A DNA stretch of 64,000 nucleotides from Arthrobacter sp. Leaf69 (GCF_001422645.1 NZ_LMLR01000014.1:124001-188000); one strand, 5' to 3'; positions 8,383 to 17,342 are shown, numbered from the stretch's first letter. The notes: a model not told the origin generated them from the letters alone. Numbers and translations: made by a program.

Positions 8383-9882
8383 GTGGAATGGACCGCCTGG
8401 TTCGACGCGCCGGAGTACGAGTTCGCCCGGCAGGTTCTGCAGCGCGGCGTCGCCGCCCTGTTCCTGGTCGCCTTCCTGTCCTCGCATAACCAGTTCCCGG
8501 CCCTTCTCGGCGAGCGCGGACTGTTGCCGGTGCCGGATTTCGTGGCCCGCTCCGGCCGCCTGCGCCGGCCCACCCTGTTCAGCTGGCGGTACTCGGACCG
8601 GCTGTTGCGCACGGTGTGCCGGGCCGGGATGGCGATTGCCGCCACGCTGGTCCTGGGCCTGCCGCAGCTTGGCCCGCCATGGGTTCCCATGCTGGCGTTC
8701 CTGGCGCTGTGGCTGCTGTACATGTCGATCGTCAATGTGGGGCAAACCTTCTACGGCTTCGGCTGGGAGATGCTGTTGCTGGAGGCCGGGTTCATTGTGG
8801 CCTTCCTCGGCTCCGACCAGACTCCTCCGCCGCGGACCATCCTGATCCTGCTGGCCTGGCTGGTGTTCCGCCTCGAGTTTGGCGCAGGCATGATCAAGAT
8901 CCGCGGCGGCCGGGAATGGCGTGACCTGACAGCCCTGTACTACCACCACGAGACCCAGCCCATGCCCGGGCCGCTCAGCCGGCAGGCGCATCTGCTGCCC
9001 AAGACGTGGCACCGGCTGGAGGTCCTCGGCAACCATTTCGCCCAGCTGGTGGTGCCGTTCTTCCTGTTCGCCCCGCAGCCGCTGGCCAGCGTGGCCGCGG
9101 GAATCATCATCTTCACGCAGCTCTGGCTGGTGGCGAGCGGGAACTTCGCCTGGCTCAACTGGATGGCGATCCTGCTCGCTTTCGCCGCGGTCAGCGACCC
9201 AGTGGCGCATGCCCTGGTCCCGGCCATCCCGCTCGACTGGCACACTGCTGCGGCAGGCAACACCGCGGATACCGGGGCGGCTGCGGCTGCGGCTGCGGCG
9301 GGCAGCCAGGCGCCGGTCGCGTGGCTCGTGGTGGTGCTGGTCGCCACCGTGTTCCTCGTAGTGCTCAGCTACCGGCCCATCGAGAACCTGTTCTCCCACT
9401 ACCAGCTGATGAACGCCAGTTTCAACCGCTGGCAGCTCGGGAACACCTACGGCGCCTTCGGTTCGGTGACCAAGCAGCGGATCGAAATCGCGGTGGAAGG
9501 AACCCTCTCAGCGGAGCCCGACGAAACTGCGGACTGGCGGGAATACGGCTTCCGCGGCAAACCCGGTGACGTCCGCCGTATCCCGCGCCAGTGGGCGCCC
9601 TATCACCTGCGCCTCGACTGGCTGATGTGGTTCCTGCCGCTGCGCACCGTGCACGAGGAGTGGTTCTACGCGTTCCTGGCCAGGCTCCTGGAGGCCGACC
9701 GCCCCACGCTGCGCCTGTTGCGCCATGACCCGTTCGACGGCGCCCGGCCCCGCTGGGTGCGTGCCCGCAGCTACCTGTACCGTTTCGCCACCCGGGCGGA
9801 GTTCCGCACCACGGGCCAGCGCTGGATCCGGATTCCGCTGCACGAGTCCATCCCGCCGCTGTCCCTGCCTCCGGAGGACTGA
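8383..9882 (+). CDS. Lipase maturation factor (LMF1)-like polytopic membrane protein
   Basis: 499 residues from GTG 8383 (VEWTAWFDAPEYEFARQVLQ). Several hydrophobic helices lie in residues about 15-330. The cytosol-facing C-terminal half holds the LMF hallmarks: NTYGAFGSVTKQRIEIAVEG, an RxPRQWAPYHLRLDWLMWFLP segment and the EEWFYAFLARLL segment. In animals LMF1 helps fold secreted lipases; the bacterial role is not established. An Ala-rich slippery tract (GCGGCT repeats, about 9278-9300) sits in a loop. No lipase gene is adjacent. A start at GTG 8374 is also possible. Confidence 0.85.
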   Translation: MEWTAWFDAPEYEFARQVLQRGVAALFLVAFLSSHNQFPALLGERGLLPVPDFVARSGRLRRPTLFSWRYSDRLLRTVCRAGMAIAATLVLGLPQLGPPWVPMLAFLALWLLYMSIVNVGQTFYGFGWEMLLLEAGFIVAFLGSDQTPPPRTILILLAWLVFRLEFGAGMIKIRGGREWRDLTALYYHHETQPMPGPLSRQAHLLPKTWHRLEVLGNHFAQLVVPFFLFAPQPLASVAAGIIIFTQLWLVASGNFAWLNWMAILLAFAAVSDPVAHALVPAIPLDWHTAAAGNTADTGAAAAAAAAGSQAPVAWLVVVLVATVFLVVLSYRPIENLFSHYQLMNASFNRWQLGNTYGAFGSVTKQRIEIAVEGTLSAEPDETADWREYGFRGKPGDVRRIPRQWAPYHLRLDWLMWFLPLRTVHEEWFYAFLARLLEADRPTLRLLRHDPFDGARPRWVRARSYLYRFATRAEFRTTGQRWIRIPLHESIPPLSLPPED

Positions 9883-9899
9883 GCCGCCGGAGGACTGAG
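9871..9899. repeat. Duplicated stop-codon segment, 16-bp period
   Basis: CCGGAGGACTGAG occurs at 9871-9883 and again at 9887-9899. The first copy contains the last sense codons and TGA stop of the LMF-like gene. The second is non-coding. The 16-bp period is the same as in the tail repeat of the GNAT gene at 1756-1803. Confidence 0.6.
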
Positions 9900-9903
9900 T
9901 CCC

Positions 9904-9957
9904 ATTCGACACAGATGGCCGGAATGGTGGTCACCATTCCGGCCATCTGTGTCGAAT
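9904..9957. terminator. 26-bp perfect palindrome between convergent genes (repeat family B)
   Basis: Arms 9904-9929 and 9932-9957 are exact reverse complements with only 2 nt between them. The outer part reads ATTCGACACAGATGGCC. It lies between the stop codons of the LMF-like gene (plus) and tctA (minus), where it would act as a bidirectional terminator in RNA. There is no clear T-run. The outer arm resembles ATTCGACGCAAATGGCC at 15615 and 15781, so it may also belong to a dispersed family. Confidence 0.7.
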
Positions 9958-9970
9958 CACTGCGTCCTGC

Positions 9971-11503
9971 CTAGACGGACAACTCCTCTTTCACCGGCGC
10001 GGCCTCCAGCGAGGCCTGACGGCGGCGAAGCCACCACGAGCCCACGAAGATCAGGGCCATGGAGACATACACGATCACCGCGAACGGCGAAGAGAACAGG
10101 GCCACGGGATCGTTCTGCGACAGCTGCAGTGAGCGCCGCAGCTGAACTTCGAACATCGGCCCGAGGATCATCGCCACCACCATGGGCGCCACGGGATAGC
10201 CGTAGCGGCGCATGAAGTAGCCCAGTATGCCCACCACCAGCAGGATCCCGACGTCGACCGCCGCAAAGTTCACCGAGAACGCGCCCAGTGCCGCGAAGAC
10301 CAGGATTCCCGCGTACAGGTAGGGCCGCGGGATCTGCAGGATCTTCACCCACAGGCCCACGAGGGGCAGGTTCAGCACCAGCAGCATCAGGTTTCCGACA
10401 TACAGGGAGGCGATCAGGGTCCACACCAGCGCGCCCTGGTTTTCGAAGAGCAGGGGCCCGGGCTGGATCTGGTAGCGCTGGAACGCCGTCAGCATCATGG
10501 CTGCCGTCGCCGTCGTCGGGATCCCGAGCGTCAGCAGCGGGACCAGGACGCCCGCGGCCGCGGCGTTGTTCGCCGCTTCCGGACCGGCCACACCCTCGAT
10601 GGCACCCTTGCCGAACTGTGCCTTGTTGCTGCCCTTGGCCAGTTTCCGCTCCGCGGCGTAGGACAGGAATGTGGAGACGTCGGCGCCGCCGGCCGGCACC
10701 GTGCCGATCGGGAACCCGATGAAGGTGCCCCGGAGCCACGGCTTCCAGGACCGCTTCCAGTCCTCCTTCGACAGCCAGGCGTTCTTGCCCTTGCTGACCG
10801 GGATGACCTCGACCGGCCCGTGCCGCAGTTTCGAGGCCACGTACAGGGCCTCACCGAGGGCGAAGAGCCCCACTGCCACGAGGACCATGTCGATGCCGTC
10901 CACCAGGGTGGGGTTGTCGAAGGTGAAGCGCTGCTGCGCGGTGCTGTCATCGATGCCGATCATCCCGATGAACAGCCCCAGGGCCAGCGACGCGAGGCCG
11001 CGCAGCACGGAGGCGCCCAGCAGGGCACCGACGGTGAGGAATGCCACGACCATAAGCGCCACATAGTCCACGGGTCCCAGGCCGACGGCCAGTTCCGCGA
11101 CCACCGGCGCCAGGAAGGACAGCAGCACCGTCGCGATGGTGCCGGCGACGAACGAACCGATCGCCGCCGTCGCCAGTGCCGCCGCGCCCCGGCCCGCTTT
11201 GGCCATCTTGTTGCCCTCGAGCGCGGTGACGATCGAGGACGACTCGCCCGGCGTGTTGAGCAGGATGGAGGTGGTGGAGCCGCCGTACATGCCGCCGTAG
11301 TAGATGCCGGCGAACACGATCAGGGCGGCCGCGGGATCCAGCGCGTAGGTGATGGGCATCAGCAGAGCGACGGTCATCGCCGGACCGATGCCGGGCAGCA
11401 CGCCGACGGCGGTGCCGACGAAGACGCCGCCCAGGGCATACAGCAGGTAGACCGGCTGCAGCGCCGTCGAGAAGCCCTCAAGGAGCATCATGAAGCTATC
11501 CAT
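9971..11503 (-). CDS. tctA: Tripartite tricarboxylate transporter, large membrane subunit
   Basis: 510 residues, about 12 membrane segments. With TctB it forms the channel that takes up citrate-like tri/dicarboxylates delivered by TctC. The conserved TctA motifs [17 protein letters not shown] (near residue 38) and [15 protein letters not shown] (about 85-100) are present. The later [14 protein letters not shown] stretch is the second internal-repeat counterpart. The ATG at 11503 is preferred over longer frames because [11 protein letters not shown] is the family start and it overlaps the tctB stop by 8 bp. Confidence 0.95.
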   Translation of the reverse strand: MDSFMMLLEGFSTALQPVYLLYALGGVFVGTAVGVLPGIGPAMTVALLMPITYALDPAAALIVFAGIYYGGMYGGSTTSILLNTPGESSSIVTALEGNKMAKAGRGAAALATAAIGSFVAGTIATVLLSFLAPVVAELAVGLGPVDYVALMVVAFLTVGALLGASVLRGLASLALGLFIGMIGIDDSTAQQRFTFDNPTLVDGIDMVLVAVGLFALGEALYVASKLRHGPVEVIPVSKGKNAWLSKEDWKRSWKPWLRGTFIGFPIGTVPAGGADVSTFLSYAAERKLAKGSNKAQFGKGAIEGVAGPEAANNAAAAGVLVPLLTLGIPTTATAAMMLTAFQRYQIQPGPLLFENQGALVWTLIASLYVGNLMLLVLNLPLVGLWVKILQIPRPYLYAGILVFAALGAFSVNFAAVDVGILLVVGILGYFMRRYGYPVAPMVVAMILGPMFEVQLRRSLQLSQNDPVALFSSPFAVIVYVSMALIFVGSWWLRRRQASLEAAPVKEELSV

Positions 11504-12017
11504 TGAAGAACGGCACCCCCTCAAGCAGCGGGCCCGGCGGCAGGGATACGCCCAGCAGCCCGCCGAAGACGTACTGGAGAACGAGCGCCAGCACCACGGA
11601 AATGATGACCGCTTTCCAGAGCGGCTTGGCCTCAAGCGACCACGCCGCCCCGCTGAACAGCACGGCGGCGGCAACGGGCCAGCCCGCCGGTTCGATCAGG
11701 AAGATGTGGAGCACCACGAAGCCCACGAGTTTCGCGAGGGCCATCCAGTCGGTTTTGGCGGTGGCGTCGAGGTCTTCGCTTTCCTCGGCCTGGCCCACCT
11801 TGCCACGGAACACCTGGGCGACGATTCCGGCGCCAACGATGACCAGCATGCTGCACACGATGTACGGGAAGGCCCGCGGGCCGATGCCGGTCTCCGACGG
11901 CGGGATCGGGATGGACCCCGCCGCCAGGAGACCCGCCACGCCCACGCTGACGAACACCAGGGCGAAGAGGATCTCCCCCGTGGGCCGCCTGGCGGGGGTG
12001 CTGACTTGGACGGACAT
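11496..12017 (-). CDS. tctB: Tripartite tricarboxylate transporter, small membrane subunit
   Basis: 173 residues with four hydrophobic helices, the usual TctB size and shape. It starts [20 protein letters not shown]. The first loop carries the common [19 protein letters not shown] motif ([20 protein letters not shown], about 40-60). It sits between tctC and tctA with 2 bp to tctC and an 8-bp overlap with tctA, so the three are one operon in the order C-B-A. Confidence 0.93.
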   Translation of the reverse strand: MSVQVSTPARRPTGEILFALVFVSVGVAGLLAAGSIPIPPSETGIGPRAFPYIVCSMLVIVGAGIVAQVFRGKVGQAEESEDLDATAKTDWMALAKLVGFVVLHIFLIEPAGWPVAAAVLFSGAAWSLEAKPLWKAVIISVVLALVLQYVFGGLLGVSLPPGPLLEGVPFFNG

Positions 12018-12019
12018 TG

Positions 12020-13048
12020 TTACTTGACCAGGCCGATCTCAGTCAGCGTGGTCTTGACCTTGGCGATGTCCTCCGTGAGGAAGGTCTTGAACTCGTCGCC
12101 GGCGAGGAAGGCGTCGGCCCAGTTGTTCTTGGCCAGGGTGGCCTTCCAGGCTTCGGTGCCGTGCAGCTTGGTGACTACCTCGGTCAGCTTCGCCTTCTGC
12201 GCGTCATCGATGGAACCGGGCGCCACCACCCCGCGCCAGTTGGTCAGCACGACGTCGACTCCCTGGTCTTTCAGGGGCTTGACGCCCGGCAGGGCCGGCG
12301 CCTCGGACGTGCCGGATACGGCGAGCGCCCGCACCTTGCCGGCCTTGACCTGCTCGGCGTACTCCCCCACGCCGGAGATGCCGGCCTGGACCTTGTTGCC
12401 GAGCAGCGCGGCGATCGATTCGCCGCCGCCGGAGTAGCCGATGTAGTTCAGCTTGTCGGATTCGACGCCCTGGGACTTGAGGATCTGGCCGGCCAGGATG
12501 TGGTCCGCTCCGCCGGCTGAGCCGCCGGTGATCGCCACGCCCTTGCCGTTGGCCTTGATGTCATCCACGAGGTCCTTGACGGACTGGTATTTGGACGAGG
12601 CCGGGACCACCAGAACCAGCGGCTCCTCGGTCAGGCGCGCAATGGGTGTGGTGTCCTCCAGCCGGGTCTTGGCGGCGTTGGTTTCCACGGCGCCCACCAT
12701 GACGTAGCCCATCACCATGAGCGTGTTGACGTCCTTCTCGGTGGCCAGCTTGGCGAGGCCGTTCGTGCCGCCGCCGCCGCCGATGTTGCTGACCTGGGCG
12801 GAGGTGACCAGTTTGTTGGACTGCAGGTCCTGCTGCATGGCACGGCCCGTCTGGTCCCAGCCGCCGCCCGGATTGGCCGGAACGATGATGCTCAGCTTCT
12901 TGATCTGGTCCCCGGCAGCGTTCTGGCCGGACGCGCCGCTTGCGCCGCCTGCACAGGCCGACAGGGCGAGGACGACGCCGGCTGCCCCGGCCGCGAGGGC
13001 GGCCCGGCGGGTGAAGTTGGGCCGGGTGAAATTGGAGTGGGAGGTCAT
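12020..13048 (-). CDS. tctC: Tripartite tricarboxylate transporter, substrate-binding lipoprotein
   Basis: 342 residues. The N-terminus MTSHSNFTRPNFTRRAAL is twin-arginine-like and leads into a hydrophobic stretch with lipobox LSAC, so it is probably a membrane-anchored lipoprotein. The rest is a periplasmic-type two-lobe Bug/TctC domain (IIVPANPGGGWDQTGRAM, then GGSAGGADHILAGQ). It binds the carboxylate for TctAB. The ATG at 13048 has GGAG in CTAGGAGAAACC just upstream. It is divergent from the histidine kinase gene. Confidence 0.93.
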   Translation of the reverse strand: MTSHSNFTRPNFTRRAALAAGAAGVVLALSACAGGASGASGQNAAGDQIKKLSIIVPANPGGGWDQTGRAMQQDLQSNKLVTSAQVSNIGGGGGTNGLAKLATEKDVNTLMVMGYVMVGAVETNAAKTRLEDTTPIARLTEEPLVLVVPASSKYQSVKDLVDDIKANGKGVAITGGSAGGADHILAGQILKSQGVESDKLNYIGYSGGGESIAALLGNKVQAGISGVGEYAEQVKAGKVRALAVSGTSEAPALPGVKPLKDQGVDVVLTNWRGVVAPGSIDDAQKAKLTEVVTKLHGTEAWKATLAKNNWADAFLAGDEFKTFLTEDIAKVKTTLTEIGLVK

Positions 13049-13066
13049 GGTTTCTCCTAGTAGAAA

Positions 13067-13082
13067 TGTGATGCACGTCATC
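13067..13082. promoter_or_regulatory. Weak CRP/GlxR-like site upstream of tctC
   Basis: TGTGA-TGCACG-TCATC matches the TGTGA-N6-TCACA consensus at 8 of 10 positions and lies 19 bp upstream of the tctC start. It is only credible because a perfect site lies nearby at 13215. Confidence 0.35.
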
Positions 13083-13214
13083 GGAATCACTTCCCAGAGA
13101 CTAGGAGCGGCCCGGGGTGGGGGCCAGAATTTGGCCATAGAGGTAGTAGTGGTCATATTGGTCACGGCCCGAAGCCCCGGTTTGGGCCGAGAGGCCGCGG
13201 CCGGATGGGAAACT

Positions 13215-13230
13215 TGTGACATGGTTCACA
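13215..13230. promoter_or_regulatory. Perfect CRP/GlxR-type palindrome over the kinase start codon
   Basis: TGTGACATGGTTCACA matches TGTGA-N6-TCACA at all ten positions. The ATG start of the histidine kinase (13221-13223) lies inside its spacer. A regulator bound here would block transcription or initiation of the kinase and its response regulator. It is also 167 bp upstream of tctC. The CRP/GlxR consensus is established knowledge; binding here is inference. Confidence 0.6.
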
Positions 13231-14801
13231 GGATTCCCTTACGCTTCCAACTGGTGGCGCTGCAGCTCGGCATTGTGCTGGCCGTCCTGACGGCAGTAGG
13301 GGCCGTGACCATCCGGATGCAGGAACAACAGCTCCGGGACGCGTATAAAGGCCGGCTGATCGGAGTGGCGGAAAGTGTGGCCCGGCTGCCCTCCGTGGTG
13401 GATGCCCTCGGCACGCCGCGGCCGGCGCAGACCATCCAGCCCATCGCCGAAGTCATCCGGCAGGCCTCGAATGTCACCTATGTGGTGGTGACGGACCGCG
13501 ACGGCGTCCGCCAGTCCCACCCGCACCCGGCGGAAATCGGCCGGCCCGTGTCCACCGATCCGTCGGTGCCCCTCTCCGGCGAGATCTACGTCGGCACCCA
13601 GACAGGGACGCTGGGTGAGTCGTGGCGGGTCAAGGTTCCCATCTTCGACGCCGCCGGGACCGTGATCGGCTCGGCCTCGGTCGGTGTGCTGGAAAGTACC
13701 CTGGCCGAGGACCTCTACGAGGATCTGCCGCAGCTGTTCGGCTGGCTCCTCGGGGCGGCACTCCTCGGGTCGCTGGGGGCGATGTACATTTCCAAACTCG
13801 TCTGGCGCCGGATCTACAAGCTGGAGCCGGAGGACATCGCGGCCCTGCTGGAGACCCGCGACGCGATGCTCCACGGCCTGGGCGAGGGGCTCGTCGCCGT
13901 CGATGCCGAGGGGAAGGTGGCGCTGGTCAACGACGAGGCCCGCCGTCTGCTGGGCGTTGGCGAGGAAATCACCGGAAAGCCGGCCAGCGAATGCCTGGAA
14001 CCCGGGATCCGCGCGCTGCTAGCCGCCGGCTCAGCCACCGAAGAACTGGTGCTCTCCGGCGAGCGGATCCTCCTGGGCAAGGTCAACGACGCCACGGTGG
14101 ACGGCCGTGAAGTGGGCAAGGTCCTCATTCTTCGCGACCGGACCGAACTCCACACGATCCTCCGCGACCGCGACGGTGCCCTGGACGTGACCCAGGCGCT
14201 GCGGGCCCAGGCCCACGAATTCGCCAACAAACTGCACGTGATCTCGGGTCTCCTGGAGCTCGGCGAGCAGGCCAAGGCCGTGGAATACCTCGGCCGCAGC
14301 CACAGCGACGCCGCCTTCGTCAACCGTCCGCTGGCCGCAGGAGTCACCGATCACGACGTCCGGGCACTGCTGATAGCCAAGTCCACGGTCTGCGCCGAGC
14401 GCGGCGTGGAAATCCTGGTGAGCCCGGATTCAGTGTGCACGCCGGACAGGACCAGCGACGTCATCACGGTCCTGGGGAACCTGATCGACAATGCAGTGGA
14501 TGCCGCGGGCTACGACAGCACTGTCGCGGTCCGGCTGGAGGAAACTGCCGACGGCGAACGCACCATCATGGTCGAGGACGACGGGCCCGGCGTCCCCGAG
14601 CGGCAGCGGGCCGCCGTCTTCGAGGCCGGCGTCACCACCAAGCAGGCCGAGGGAATCAACAGCCGGGGCTTCGGCCTGGCCCTTGTCCAGCGGGTGGCCC
14701 GGCGCCGGGGCGGCGCGGCGTCTGTGTCGCCGTCCGCGCTGGGCGGAGCCTGCTTTACGGTGGTACTCCGGACAAAAGAGGCGGAACTGCAAAAACTATG
14801 A
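13221..14801 (+). CDS. CitA/DcuS-type sensor histidine kinase
   Basis: 526 residues. Membrane helix 1 is at about 10-30, followed by an extracytoplasmic Cache/PhoQ-like sensor domain (about 35-170) and helix 2 (about 172-195). A PAS domain (about 215-310) comes next. The kinase core has H-box QAHEFANKLHVISGLLELG, N-box LGNLIDNAVDAA and G-box GFGLALVQRV. This class senses extracellular citrate, C4-dicarboxylates or similar acids. It is divergent from tctCBA and likely controls it. The ATG at 13221 lies within a perfect CRP-type site. Confidence 0.93.
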   Translation: MVHRIPLRFQLVALQLGIVLAVLTAVGAVTIRMQEQQLRDAYKGRLIGVAESVARLPSVVDALGTPRPAQTIQPIAEVIRQASNVTYVVVTDRDGVRQSHPHPAEIGRPVSTDPSVPLSGEIYVGTQTGTLGESWRVKVPIFDAAGTVIGSASVGVLESTLAEDLYEDLPQLFGWLLGAALLGSLGAMYISKLVWRRIYKLEPEDIAALLETRDAMLHGLGEGLVAVDAEGKVALVNDEARRLLGVGEEITGKPASECLEPGIRALLAAGSATEELVLSGERILLGKVNDATVDGREVGKVLILRDRTELHTILRDRDGALDVTQALRAQAHEFANKLHVISGLLELGEQAKAVEYLGRSHSDAAFVNRPLAAGVTDHDVRALLIAKSTVCAERGVEILVSPDSVCTPDRTSDVITVLGNLIDNAVDAAGYDSTVAVRLEETADGERTIMVEDDGPGVPERQRAAVFEAGVTTKQAEGINSRGFGLALVQRVARRRGGAASVSPSALGGACFTVVLRTKEAELQKL

Positions 14802-15532
14802 GCTCCATTCGCACCCTCATCATTGACGATGACGTGGCAGTGGCCGGGATCCACCACGGGTTCCTGCTGGCCCGCGGCGGCTTCGACGTCGTCAGCCTGG
14901 CCCACACCGGGCAGCAGGGCCTCGACTTGGCGGCGGAGCTGCAGCCGGAACTGGTCCTGCTGGACATCCACCTTCCGGACATGTCCGGCCTGGACGTGCT
15001 GCAGCAGCTCCGTGGCCGCCAGCAGCCCCTGGACGTCCTGGTCATTACAGCGTCGAGGGAGCTCGACACGGTGCGCGGCGCCATGGCCGGCGGAGTGCTG
15101 CACTATCTGGTCAAGCCCTTCACGTCCCAGGCATTGAACGAGCGGCTCGACGAGTACCTGCTTCTTCGCCGGGAACTTGCCGCGGGCGGGGCTGCCGGGC
15201 CGCTGGACCAGGACAGCATCGACCGTCTCGTCGCGCCGAGCCGCCGGGCCTCAGCCGCGGATTCGGCTGCCGGGCCGGGGGCGGTGCCGGCGGCAGTCCC
15301 GGCGGTGAGGTTGCCGAAGGGCCTGTCACGGCCGACCCTGGACGCCGTCATCGAGGCGCTCAAGTCAAGCCCCGAGGACGTCTCGGCAGCCGGGATGGCC
15401 CTTCAGCTCGGACTGTCGAGGGTCAGCGCCCGGCGCTACCTCGAGTACCTGGTCATCCACGGCTTCGCACGACTTACGCCCCGCTACGGTGCGGCCGGGC
15501 GGCCGGAGAACCGGTATCTGTGGAAACGCTGA
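14798..15532 (+). CDS. CitB/DcuR-type response regulator
   Basis: 244 residues, start MSSIRTLIIDDDVAVAGIHH. It has a receiver domain with acidic pair DDD (10-12), phospho-acceptor Asp in LVLLDIHLPDMSG and the conserved Lys in YLVKPF. The C-terminal DNA-binding half has a helix-turn-helix (SAAGMALQLGLSRVSARRYL, about 195-215). An Ala/Pro linker joins the domains. The gene overlaps the kinase stop by ATGA, so both are translated together. The probable target is the tctCBA promoter. Confidence 0.93.
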   Translation: MSSIRTLIIDDDVAVAGIHHGFLLARGGFDVVSLAHTGQQGLDLAAELQPELVLLDIHLPDMSGLDVLQQLRGRQQPLDVLVITASRELDTVRGAMAGGVLHYLVKPFTSQALNERLDEYLLLRRELAAGGAAGPLDQDSIDRLVAPSRRASAADSAAGPGAVPAAVPAVRLPKGLSRPTLDAVIEALKSSPEDVSAAGMALQLGLSRVSARRYLEYLVIHGFARLTPRYGAAGRPENRYLWKR

Positions 15533-15559
15533 GCATGCCCGGCTTATAAATGCTTCGCA

Positions 15560-15682
15560 GAGCATGTCCATTGGTCGCGGCGAAACACCACGCAGGTTTG
15601 CGCCGGGAGCACCCATTCGACGCAAATGGCCGCTAAACCACCCGCCATAGCGGCCATTCGTGGCGAATCAACGAAGTCCACG
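15560..15682. repeat. Repeat unit 1 (family B palindrome with upstream module)
   Basis: A 123-bp unit. It opens with GAGCATGTCCATTGGTCG and a module ending GCAGGTTTGCGCCGGG. Then ATTCGACGCAAATGGCCGC (from 15615) is answered by an imperfect reverse complement, TAGCGGCCATTCGTGGCG (from 15648), and the unit closes with AACGAAGTCCACG. It is almost identical to 15725-15879. Confidence 0.8.
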
Positions 15683-15724
15683 ACCGAGCGACCCGGGGCA
15701 TGTCCCGCATTCGCGAGCGACACG

Positions 15725-15879
15725 GAGCATGTCCATTGGTCGCGGCGAAACACCACGCAGGTTTGCGCCGGGGAGCACCTATTCGACGCAAATGGCCGCC
15801 ACCGTGCACCCATATGACGCAAATGGCCGCTATAGAACCCGCCATAGCGGCCATTCGTGGCGAATCAACGAAGTCCACG
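15725..15879. repeat. Repeat unit 2 (family B, with an extra internal copy)
   Basis: A 155-bp near-copy of 15560-15682 in the same orientation, 42 bp downstream of it. It is longer because the ATTCGACGCAAATGGCCGC segment (15781) is repeated internally as a variant ATGACGCAAATGGCCGC (from 15814). The right arm and the AACGAAGTCCACG end are identical to unit 1. Confidence 0.8.
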
Positions 15880-15955
15880 CCGTAAGGCGCCTCCTACCGA
15901 GGCACCGTCCAGCCACACGCCCGGCCAGTAAACCGAAGGCGGGAAACTCCCGCGG

Positions 15956-16789
15956 CTAGTGCCCGGCGCGGCGGAGGGTGGATTCGGCGTGTTTGAGGAT
16001 GGGCCCGTCGATCATCTTGCCGTTGTACTGGAACACACCCGAGCCTGCCGCGGCGGCGGCGGCCAGGAGTTCGGTGGCCGCTGCGATGTCGGCTTCGGAC
16101 GGCGCGTAGACCCCGCGGACAACGGCCACCTGGTTCGGGTGGATGCAGGCCTTGGAGCCAAATCCTGAGGCGACGGCGTCGCGGGCTTCGACGGCGAGGC
16201 CCTCAAGGTCCGGGATGTTGACGTAGACCGAATCGACGGCTTCCTTGCCGAACGCGCGCGCGGCCAGCAGCACGGTGGAGCGGGCATGCAGAGCGACCGC
16301 CCGGTAGGCGCCGTCGTCCGTCCTGCTGGACGTGCCGCCGAGGGAGGCGAGCAGATCCTCGGCGCCCCACATCAGCCCGACCACATTGGGTTCGGCCGCG
16401 ATGGCGGCGGCGTTGACCACCCCCAGCGCCGTTTCGCAGAGCGCGATGACGCTGTAGCCCTCAAGCTCCTTGAGCTGGGCGGCACTTTCGGTCTTGGCCA
16501 GCATGATGTGCCGGTAGGGGGTGTGTTTGAGGCAATGCAGGTCCTTCTCGAACTCCTCCGTGCCGGCCGGGTTGATCCGGACGATCGTGCGGCTCGGGTC
16601 CAGCTCGGGGACGTCCCCGGTGGCGCCGAGCTGGGCGAGGATCGCGCCGCGGGCCCGCTGCTTGTCCGCCGGCGCGACGGCGTCCTCGAGGTCCACGATC
16701 ACGGCGTCGGCGCGCTCGGCGGCCTTCTGGTACCGCTCGGGGCGGTCGGCGGGGCAGAACAGCAGGGCGGGGCCCATCAGGAAGCTCAT
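15956..16789 (-). CDS. citE: HpcH/HpaI-type CoA-ester lyase (CitE-like)
   Basis: 277 residues, TIM-barrel CitE family. The N-terminus FLMGPALLFCPADRPERYQKA and the DAVIVDLEDAV metal/substrate loop are standard; the metal-binding acidic residues are in VGLMWGAEDL. The M. tuberculosis counterpart Rv2498c, in an equivalent gene set, cleaves (S)-citramalyl-CoA and HMG-CoA-type thioesters for itaconate and leucine breakdown. Here it is the last gene of the leucine-type operon, 4 bp after the MaoC gene. It is not a citrate lyase: the CitD and CitF partners are absent. Confidence 0.9.
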   Translation of the reverse strand: MSFLMGPALLFCPADRPERYQKAAERADAVIVDLEDAVAPADKQRARGAILAQLGATGDVPELDPSRTIVRINPAGTEEFEKDLHCLKHTPYRHIMLAKTESAAQLKELEGYSVIALCETALGVVNAAAIAAEPNVVGLMWGAEDLLASLGGTSSRTDDGAYRAVALHARSTVLLAARAFGKEAVDSVYVNIPDLEGLAVEARDAVASGFGSKACIHPNQVAVVRGVYAPSEADIAAATELLAAAAAAGSGVFQYNGKMIDGPILKHAESTLRRAGH

Positions 16790-16793
16790 GGAT

Positions 16794-17342
16794 CTATTCT
16801 GCCCTTTTGTGCGGGGTCTGGGCTTGGGAGTGGGCTTCCCGTGTCCACATCAGGCAGCTGCGGGTGGCGAGCGCCACGACGTCGCCGTGCTGGTTGCGGC
16901 CGGTGTGCTTCATGGTCACGATCCCCTGGCCGGGCCGGGAGGAGGACAGCCGTTTCCCGGTCACTACGGTCTCCGTGTACAAAGTGTCGCCGTGGTACAT
17001 CGGGTGCGGGAAGGACACGTCCGTGAGCCCCAGCTGCGCGATGATGGTGCCCTGGGTCAGCTGCGGGACGGACTGTCCCACCACCGTGGCCAGGGTGAAC
17101 ATGGAGTTCATCAGGCGCTGGCCGAAGGGCTGCTCGGCGCTCCACGCGGCGTCGAGGTGCAGCGCCTGGGTGTTCATGGTCATGGTGGTGAAGAGGACGT
17201 TGTCCGCCTCCGTCACAGTCCGGCCGGGCCGGTGCGCGTAGACCACGTCCTCCTCAAGCTCGTCGAAGTAGAGTCCGCGCTGTTCAATGACCCGGGGCTC
17301 TGCGACGCGGCGTTCAGCCGTGTGCTGGGAATCAGTTGTCAT
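16794..17342 (-). CDS. MaoC-like enoyl-CoA hydratase
   Basis: 182 residues, hot-dog fold. The hydratase motif region is visible as the N-terminal [29 protein letters not shown] and the later [14 protein letters not shown]. MaoC hydratases add water to 2-enoyl-CoAs. By synteny with Rv2499c the likely substrates are itaconyl-CoA or 3-methylglutaconyl-CoA, giving the substrate of the adjacent lyase. The start overlaps the scoB stop by 4 bp. Confidence 0.9.
   Translation of the reverse strand: MTTDSQHTAERRVAEPRVIEQRGLYFDELEEDVVYAHRPGRTVTEADNVLFTTMTMNTQALHLDAAWSAEQPFGQRLMNSMFTLATVVGQSVPQLTQGTIIAQLGLTDVSFPHPMYHGDTLYTETVVTGKRLSSSRPGQGIVTMKHTGRNQHGDVVALATRSCLMWTREAHSQAQTPHKRAE

Larger units (their letters stand above)
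15533..15955. other. 423-bp gene-free region between convergent genes
   Basis: Nothing here looks coding. Minus-strand open frames exist only because repeated sequence yields repeated peptides such as AAICVEW. Most of the stretch is two near-identical repeat units, listed separately. No T-tailed terminator was found for either flanking gene, so the palindromes may serve that purpose. Confidence 0.7.

Noticed and set aside
15544..15878. Minus-strand frames with repeated peptides (VVFRRDQWTCS)
   Set aside because: The peptides repeat only because the DNA unit is duplicated; no domain or ribosome site supports translation.
15956..16789. Citrate lyase beta subunit
   Set aside because: No CitD, CitF or CitC partners are present and the gene sits in a leucine-type operon, so a CoA-ester lyase is the better call.
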